Assembly: GCF_031453615.1 (NCBI RefSeq)
Contig: NZ_JAVIZT010000001.1
Coordinates: forward strand, 2,418,001 to 2,482,000
Length of the DNA: 64,000 nt
Direction of reading: 5' to 3'
Origin: Microbacterium sp. SORGH_AS_0428
Lineage (GTDB): Bacteria; Actinomycetota; Actinomycetes; Actinomycetales; Microbacteriaceae
The position numbers and the translations under genes are program-made. Under the pieces are notes generated by a model. The model did not search any database and was not told the origin of the DNA. It saw nothing but the letters and a program-made list of their open reading frames with translations. This document shows, piece after piece, positions 60,254-64,000 of this stretch (positions within the stretch are counted from its first letter, which is position 1; each line of letters begins with the position of its first letter).

Positions 60254-60712
60254 CACGACGGTCGCGAGGTCGTCGCCGAACGTGTAGCTGCCGTACGCGG
60301 TGCCGCCGCGAAGCACCGCGGGCAGCCACCGGCGCGCGTCGTCCCACATCCGCTCGTAGGGCACCTCGTCGAGGCCGAACCAGGCCGGCACGATCTCTTC
60401 CGTCTCGACGGGCTCGGTCACCGGCGCTCGGTAGACGAAGACGTGCGAGCGCTGCGACCAGCTGTCACGGGAGGGGAAGCGGTAGACGAGCCGGCCCACC
60501 GGCTCCAGCAGGGCGGGATCGATCGCGAGTCCCGTCTCTTCGCGCACCTCGCGCACGGCCGCATCGACGATGCTCTCGCCGGGTTCTGCGTTGCCGCCGA
60601 TGCCCACGACACGACCCAGGCCCATGCCGGTGCGCTTGTAGCCCAACAGCACCTGCGCATCCGACGCGTGCCCGCGCAGGATGTAGACGACGCAGACGTC
60701 GCGGATGGCCAT
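60224..60712 (-). CDS. Nudix hydrolase
   Basis: From ATG 60712 the protein has 162 residues. The Nudix box is GNAEPGESIVDAAVREVREE, then TGL (about 44-66), with the metal-binding Glu residues. The preceding LLGYKRTGMGLGRVVGIGG fits the MutT/8-oxo-dGTP and MTH1-like group, though other nucleotide or sugar diphosphates are possible. TAAGGT lies seven bases before the ATG. It is divergent from sbcD. Its last residues ESPGTPAA are in the 38-bp repeat. Confidence 0.9.
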   Translation of the reverse strand: MAIRDVCVVYILRGHASDAQVLLGYKRTGMGLGRVVGIGGNAEPGESIVDAAVREVREETGLAIDPALLEPVGRLVYRFPSRDSWSQRSHVFVYRAPVTEPVETEEIVPAWFGLDEVPYERMWDDARRWLPAVLRGGTAYGSYTFGDDLATVVAESPGTPAA

Positions 60713-60794
60713 GCCCGCCACCTTACGGCGGCAATGTTTCGGAACTGTGGCGAGCGTCCGACGCCGTGTCCGAGGCCGCCCGTACCGTGAATGC

Positions 60795-61955
60795 ATGCGG
60801 ATCCTGCACACCTCGGACTGGCACATCGGGCGCACCTTCCACGGGTACACCACGATCGACGCCCTGCGCGGTGTGCTGAGCGAGATGGTGTCGATCGTGC
60901 GCGAGGAGGCGATCGATCTCGTCATCGTGGCCGGCGACGTCTTCGACTCGGCCGCCCCTGCCCCCGAGTGCTACACCGTGCTGACCGATGCGCTGGTCGG
61001 ACTGCGCGAAACCGGAGCGCAGGTTGTCGTCACGAGCGGCAACCACGACTCGGCCGCGCGCCTCGGCTTCCAGGCGCGGCTGCTGCGCGACGGGATCCAC
61101 GTGCTCACCGATCCCGCCCGTCTGGCCGCGCCCATCACGGTCGACGACCGGCACGGCCCGGTGCACGTCTACGGCATCCCTTACCTCGCCCCGGCACAGG
61201 TGCGTCACCTGTGGCCGGAGGCCGAACTGCGCACCCAGGCGCAGACCCTGCAGCACGCGATGGACCTCGTTCGCGCCGACCGCGACGAGCGCGGCGGTCG
61301 CTCGGTCGTCGTCTCGCACTGCTTCGCCGCGGGGATCGAGGCGACGCCGGGGCTCGAACGCGAGATCCGACAGGGTTCTCTCGACGTCGTGCCGCTGGCG
61401 GTGTTCGACGGTCCCGACTACGTCGCGCTCGGCCACATCCACGGACGCCAGCAGCTCAGCGACCGCGTGCGCTATGCGGGCGCGCCGCTGCACTACGGCT
61501 TCGGTGAGAAGGGGCGCCGTCGCGGCGTCTGGATCGTCGATCTCGATGAGGCGGGGCTCGCGTCGGTCGCCTGGCGTGATGTGAGCGTTCCGCGCCGCCT
61601 CGAGGTGCTGCGCGCACCGCTGGACGACCTGCTGGCCGATCCGCGCTTCGCCGACGCCGAGTCGGCATGGGTGAGCGCGGAGTACACCGATGCGCTGCCG
61701 CAGCGCGACGTCATGCGCCGGCTGCAGCAGCGATTCCCGTTCTGCGCGAGCGTGGCGCACGTCCCCGACCGCGCCGATGCCGGGGTGGTGTCCAGCTACG
61801 TGCAGCGCGTCCGCCAGGCACGCAGCGACCGGGAGCTCATCGACGCCTTCCTCGGCCACGTCCGCGAGGGCGAAGCCGCGTCGCCCGCCGAGGCCGAGCT
61901 GCTGCGCGCGACGCTCGCCGAGAAGCAGGACGCCCTCGTCGAGGCCGGGGCGTGA
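60795..61955 (+). CDS. sbcD: Nuclease SbcCD subunit D
   Basis: The 386-residue subunit D is the Mre11-like nuclease of SbcCD. The metallophosphatase motifs are HTSDWHIGRTFHGY, VAGDVFDS, TSGNHDS, VVSHCFAAG and ALGHIHGRQ, which bind two metal ions. SbcCD processes DNA hairpins and double-strand ends, and can cut long palindromes. ATG 60795 lies six bases after TACCGT. Its stop overlaps the sbcC GTG by two bases of the GTGA pattern. This is the normal actinobacterial sbcD-sbcC arrangement. Confidence 0.96.
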   Translation: MRILHTSDWHIGRTFHGYTTIDALRGVLSEMVSIVREEAIDLVIVAGDVFDSAAPAPECYTVLTDALVGLRETGAQVVVTSGNHDSAARLGFQARLLRDGIHVLTDPARLAAPITVDDRHGPVHVYGIPYLAPAQVRHLWPEAELRTQAQTLQHAMDLVRADRDERGGRSVVVSHCFAAGIEATPGLEREIRQGSLDVVPLAVFDGPDYVALGHIHGRQQLSDRVRYAGAPLHYGFGEKGRRRGVWIVDLDEAGLASVAWRDVSVPRRLEVLRAPLDDLLADPRFADAESAWVSAEYTDALPQRDVMRRLQQRFPFCASVAHVPDRADAGVVSSYVQRVRQARSDRELIDAFLGHVREGEAASPAEAELLRATLAEKQDALVEAGA

Positions 61956-64000
61956 GGCTCCACCGGCTCGAGCTCGCGGGTTTCGGTCCGTTCCGCGATC
62001 GGCAGGTCGTCGACTTCGACGCGTTCGCCGACGACGGCATCTTCCTCATCACCGGTCGCACGGGCGCCGGGAAGTCGAGTGTTCTCGACGGCGTCGCATT
62101 CGCCCTCTACGGCAACGTGCCGCGTTACGACGGCCCCGACAAGCGCCTGCGCAGCGATCACTGCGCGCCCGACGACCCCACTGAGGTGAGTCTCGAGTTC
62201 ACGATCGGCGATGTGCGCTGGAAGGTCGTCCGCTCGCCCGACTATGCGCGCCCGAAGCTGCGCGGCGGTGGGATGACGACCGAGCCGGCGCGCGCCGAGC
62301 TGTTCGAACTCGTCGACGGCGTCTGGATCGGCCGCGCCTCGCGTCCGCGCGATGTCGGCGAGATCCTCGATCGGGTGCTGGGATTGAACCTGCAGCAGTT
62401 CCAGCAGGTCATCCTGCTGGCGCAGAACAAGTTCTCCCGCTTCCTGCTGGCCCGAAACGACGAACGTCAGGCGCTGCTGCGCACGCTGTTCGGCACCCGG
62501 CGCTATGAGGATTACGCCCGCGAGCTCGACGACCGGCGGCGCGAGACGCAGCAACGGCTGCGGGAGCGGGCAGTGCACGCCGATGCGCTGCTGGCCGAGG
62601 GCGAGCTGCTGATCGACGACGAGGCCGAGCCGCCCGCATCCGACGACCTCGCCGCGCGGCGCGAGGCGGTGCGCACCGCGACGGAGCGGGCACGCTACCG
62701 GGTCGAGACCGCGGAGATCGCGCGGGCGAACGCCCACGAGGCCTGGACCGCCGCCGCCGCCGACCTCACGCTCCGCGAGCGCCAGCGACAGGCCCAACGC
62801 GCCCGCGACGAGGCGGCTGCACGCCTCGCGGCCCTCGAGGCCGAGGCGGACAGCGTCGCCGACGCACGCGTCGAACGTGATCGCGCGGTCGCCGCCGAGG
62901 CGCTGCGCGGCGCCATCGAGCGCGCCGCGCGGACGGGTCTCGCCGCCCGCGCGGCCGAGACCGAGTCCGCGGCGGCCGATGAAGAATGGCTCGTCGCCGG
63001 TGAGGACCCGGCGGCGGATCTCGAGGCGACCGACGAGGAGTTGACGGGCGAGCTCGCCCGCGTGGATGCGGCGGCCGAGAGCGAGCGTCAGCTGCACGAC
63101 CTGGATGCGGAGCTCGCGCTCGCGAACGGCGCCCTCGACGATGCGGGCGCGACGCTCCGACGCCTGACAGCCGAGACGACCGAAGCGCCGGCCCGCCGTG
63201 AGGCTCTTCTCGCCGCCCGGACCGAAGCCGCCGTCGATGCGGGCCGTATCCCCGAGGGGGAGAGCGCTGTGGAGGGCGCGCGGCTGCGGCGGGAGGCAGG
63301 GAGGCGGGCAGCGGATGCGGATGCGAGGCTCACCGCAGCCGAGGCCGCCTACACCGCAGCGCTCGACGCGTCGGCGGCGGCATCCGCGACGCTCGCACGT
63401 CTGATGCGTCGACGTGTCGCGGAGCGCGCGGGCGAACTCGCGGCTGCGCTGGTGCCCGGCGAGCCCTGTGCCGTGTGCGGTTCCACCGAGCATCCTCATC
63501 CCGCGCCGCGCGCGCACGACGCCGTCACGGACGACACGATCACCGACGCCGAGGCCGCCGTCGTGCGCGCCCGGGCGGAGGAGACGCGGGCCGCGGATGA
63601 AGCGCGCCGTCTGCGTGACGAGCTCACCGAGGCCCGCGCGGTCGCGGGGGGCGCCGGCGCCGAAGCGCTCGACCGGGCTCTCGCCGACGCCGAGGAGGCA
63701 CTGCAGCGCGCACGCGACGCGCAGGCGCATCTCGGCGGTATCGAGCGCGACCTCGCGCGCATCGACGCGCAGCAGGCCGAGCTCGCTGCGGCGGTCGAGG
63801 GCGCGATCCGTGACGAACGGGAGACCGCGACGCGCGTCGCCGCGCTGTCGGCGCGCCGGGAGGAGATCGTGCAGACCGTCGAGCGTGCGCGCGAGGGGTT
63901 CGAGAGCGTCGCCGACCGCCGCGCCGCCCTCGTCGCGCGACGCGAGCGCGCGCGTCGCCGACGCAGCGCGCAGGCGGCGCTGATCATCGCCCAGCAGGCG
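61952..64000 (+). CDS. sbcC: Nuclease SbcCD subunit C, N-terminal and hook part
   Basis: It starts at GTG 61952, overlapping the sbcD stop, and runs off the window after 683 codons. It is the Rad50-like ATPase partner of SbcD. Walker A is GRTGAGKSSVLDG (about 33-45), the Q-loop region is ILLAQNKFSRFLLA, followed by long coiled coils rich in Arg, Glu and Ala. The zinc-hook is CAVC (Cys506 and Cys509), through which two molecules join. The C-terminal ATPase half is not in the window. The partial state is a window effect only. Confidence 0.95.
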   Translation, partial: MRLHRLELAGFGPFRDRQVVDFDAFADDGIFLITGRTGAGKSSVLDGVAFALYGNVPRYDGPDKRLRSDHCAPDDPTEVSLEFTIGDVRWKVVRSPDYARPKLRGGGMTTEPARAELFELVDGVWIGRASRPRDVGEILDRVLGLNLQQFQQVILLAQNKFSRFLLARNDERQALLRTLFGTRRYEDYARELDDRRRETQQRLRERAVHADALLAEGELLIDDEAEPPASDDLAARREAVRTATERARYRVETAEIARANAHEAWTAAAADLTLRERQRQAQRARDEAAARLAALEAEADSVADARVERDRAVAAEALRGAIERAARTGLAARAAETESAAADEEWLVAGEDPAADLEATDEELTGELARVDAAAESERQLHDLDAELALANGALDDAGATLRRLTAETTEAPARREALLAARTEAAVDAGRIPEGESAVEGARLRREAGRRAADADARLTAAEAAYTAALDASAAASATLARLMRRRVAERAGELAAALVPGEPCAVCGSTEHPHPAPRAHDAVTDDTITDAEAAVVRARAEETRAADEARRLRDELTEARAVAGGAGAEALDRALADAEEALQRARDAQAHLGGIERDLARIDAQQAELAAAVEGAIRDERETATRVAALSARREEIVQTVERAREGFESVADRRAALVARRERARRRRSAQAALIIAQQA

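Overview
The window is high-GC, gene-dense DNA of an actinobacterium in the Microbacteriaceae, most likely Microbacterium or a close relative. This rests on base composition, on the families present (ECF41 sigma factor, ROK and LacI sugar loci, CmtR-like metal sensor, DUF2207, DUF4097) and on many start codons that follow a TANNNT box by 6-8 bases, the mark of leaderless mRNAs. No prophage, insertion sequence, CRISPR array or rRNA is seen. The only RNA gene recognised is a tRNA-Arg.

Layout. 1-2.2 kb: tail of an aldose 1-epimerase, a large inverted repeat, a CsbD-like stress protein, a YdeI-type protein, a hypothetical protein and tRNA-Arg(ACG). 2.2-6.6 kb: a flavin electron-transfer module (ferric-reductase-like flavoprotein, FMN-binding protein, ApbE flavinyltransferase) facing a two-component system. 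6.7-12 kb: DUF4303-like protein, FdhF/YdeP molybdoenzyme, FdhD and L-serine dehydratase. 12-19 kb: MarR, DUF2207, a frameshifted MFS gene behind a possible leader peptide, an esterase, AraC, GNAT and TetR. 19-28 kb: a block of ordinary genes lying between two nearly identical 183-bp direct repeats. It holds a CmtR-like sensor with a frameshifted cation efflux gene, 6-phosphogluconolactonase, acyl-CoA ligase and a CIRCE-controlled Hsp20.

28-37.8 kb: HTH regulator and methyltransferase, SDR, a ribose-type ABC importer with an SGNH hydrolase under a divergent ROK regulator, a phosphotransferase and a PdxH-type enzyme. 37.9-45.5 kb: a NarL-type two-component operon with a DUF4097 protein, in which a one-base insertion fuses kinase and regulator; an MFS exporter, a HAD phosphatase and an ABC exporter. 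45.5-49.3 kb: an ECF41 sigma factor with its own promoter motif beside an NmrA-like oxidoreductase, a DNA glycosylase and a winged-helix regulator. 49.7-57.8 kb: a LacI-controlled operon (ABC importer, YicI-like alpha-xylosidase, GH1 beta-glucosidase) that fits uptake and breakdown of xyloglucan-type oligosaccharides. 57.8-64 kb: GNAT, two small acidic proteins, a TetR/SDR pair bounded by 38-bp repeats, a Nudix hydrolase, and SbcD with the start of SbcC.

The signals most worth following are the paired 183-bp structured repeats, the 38-bp repeats around the TetR/SDR pair, the strong excess of the octamer GGATGCGG on both strands, the long inverted repeat near the left end, the ECF41 autoregulatory promoter, and the perfect palindromes beside several regulators. 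Three single-position frameshifts (MFS, cation efflux, histidine kinase) may be real or may be assembly errors. No clearly new multi-gene system was found.
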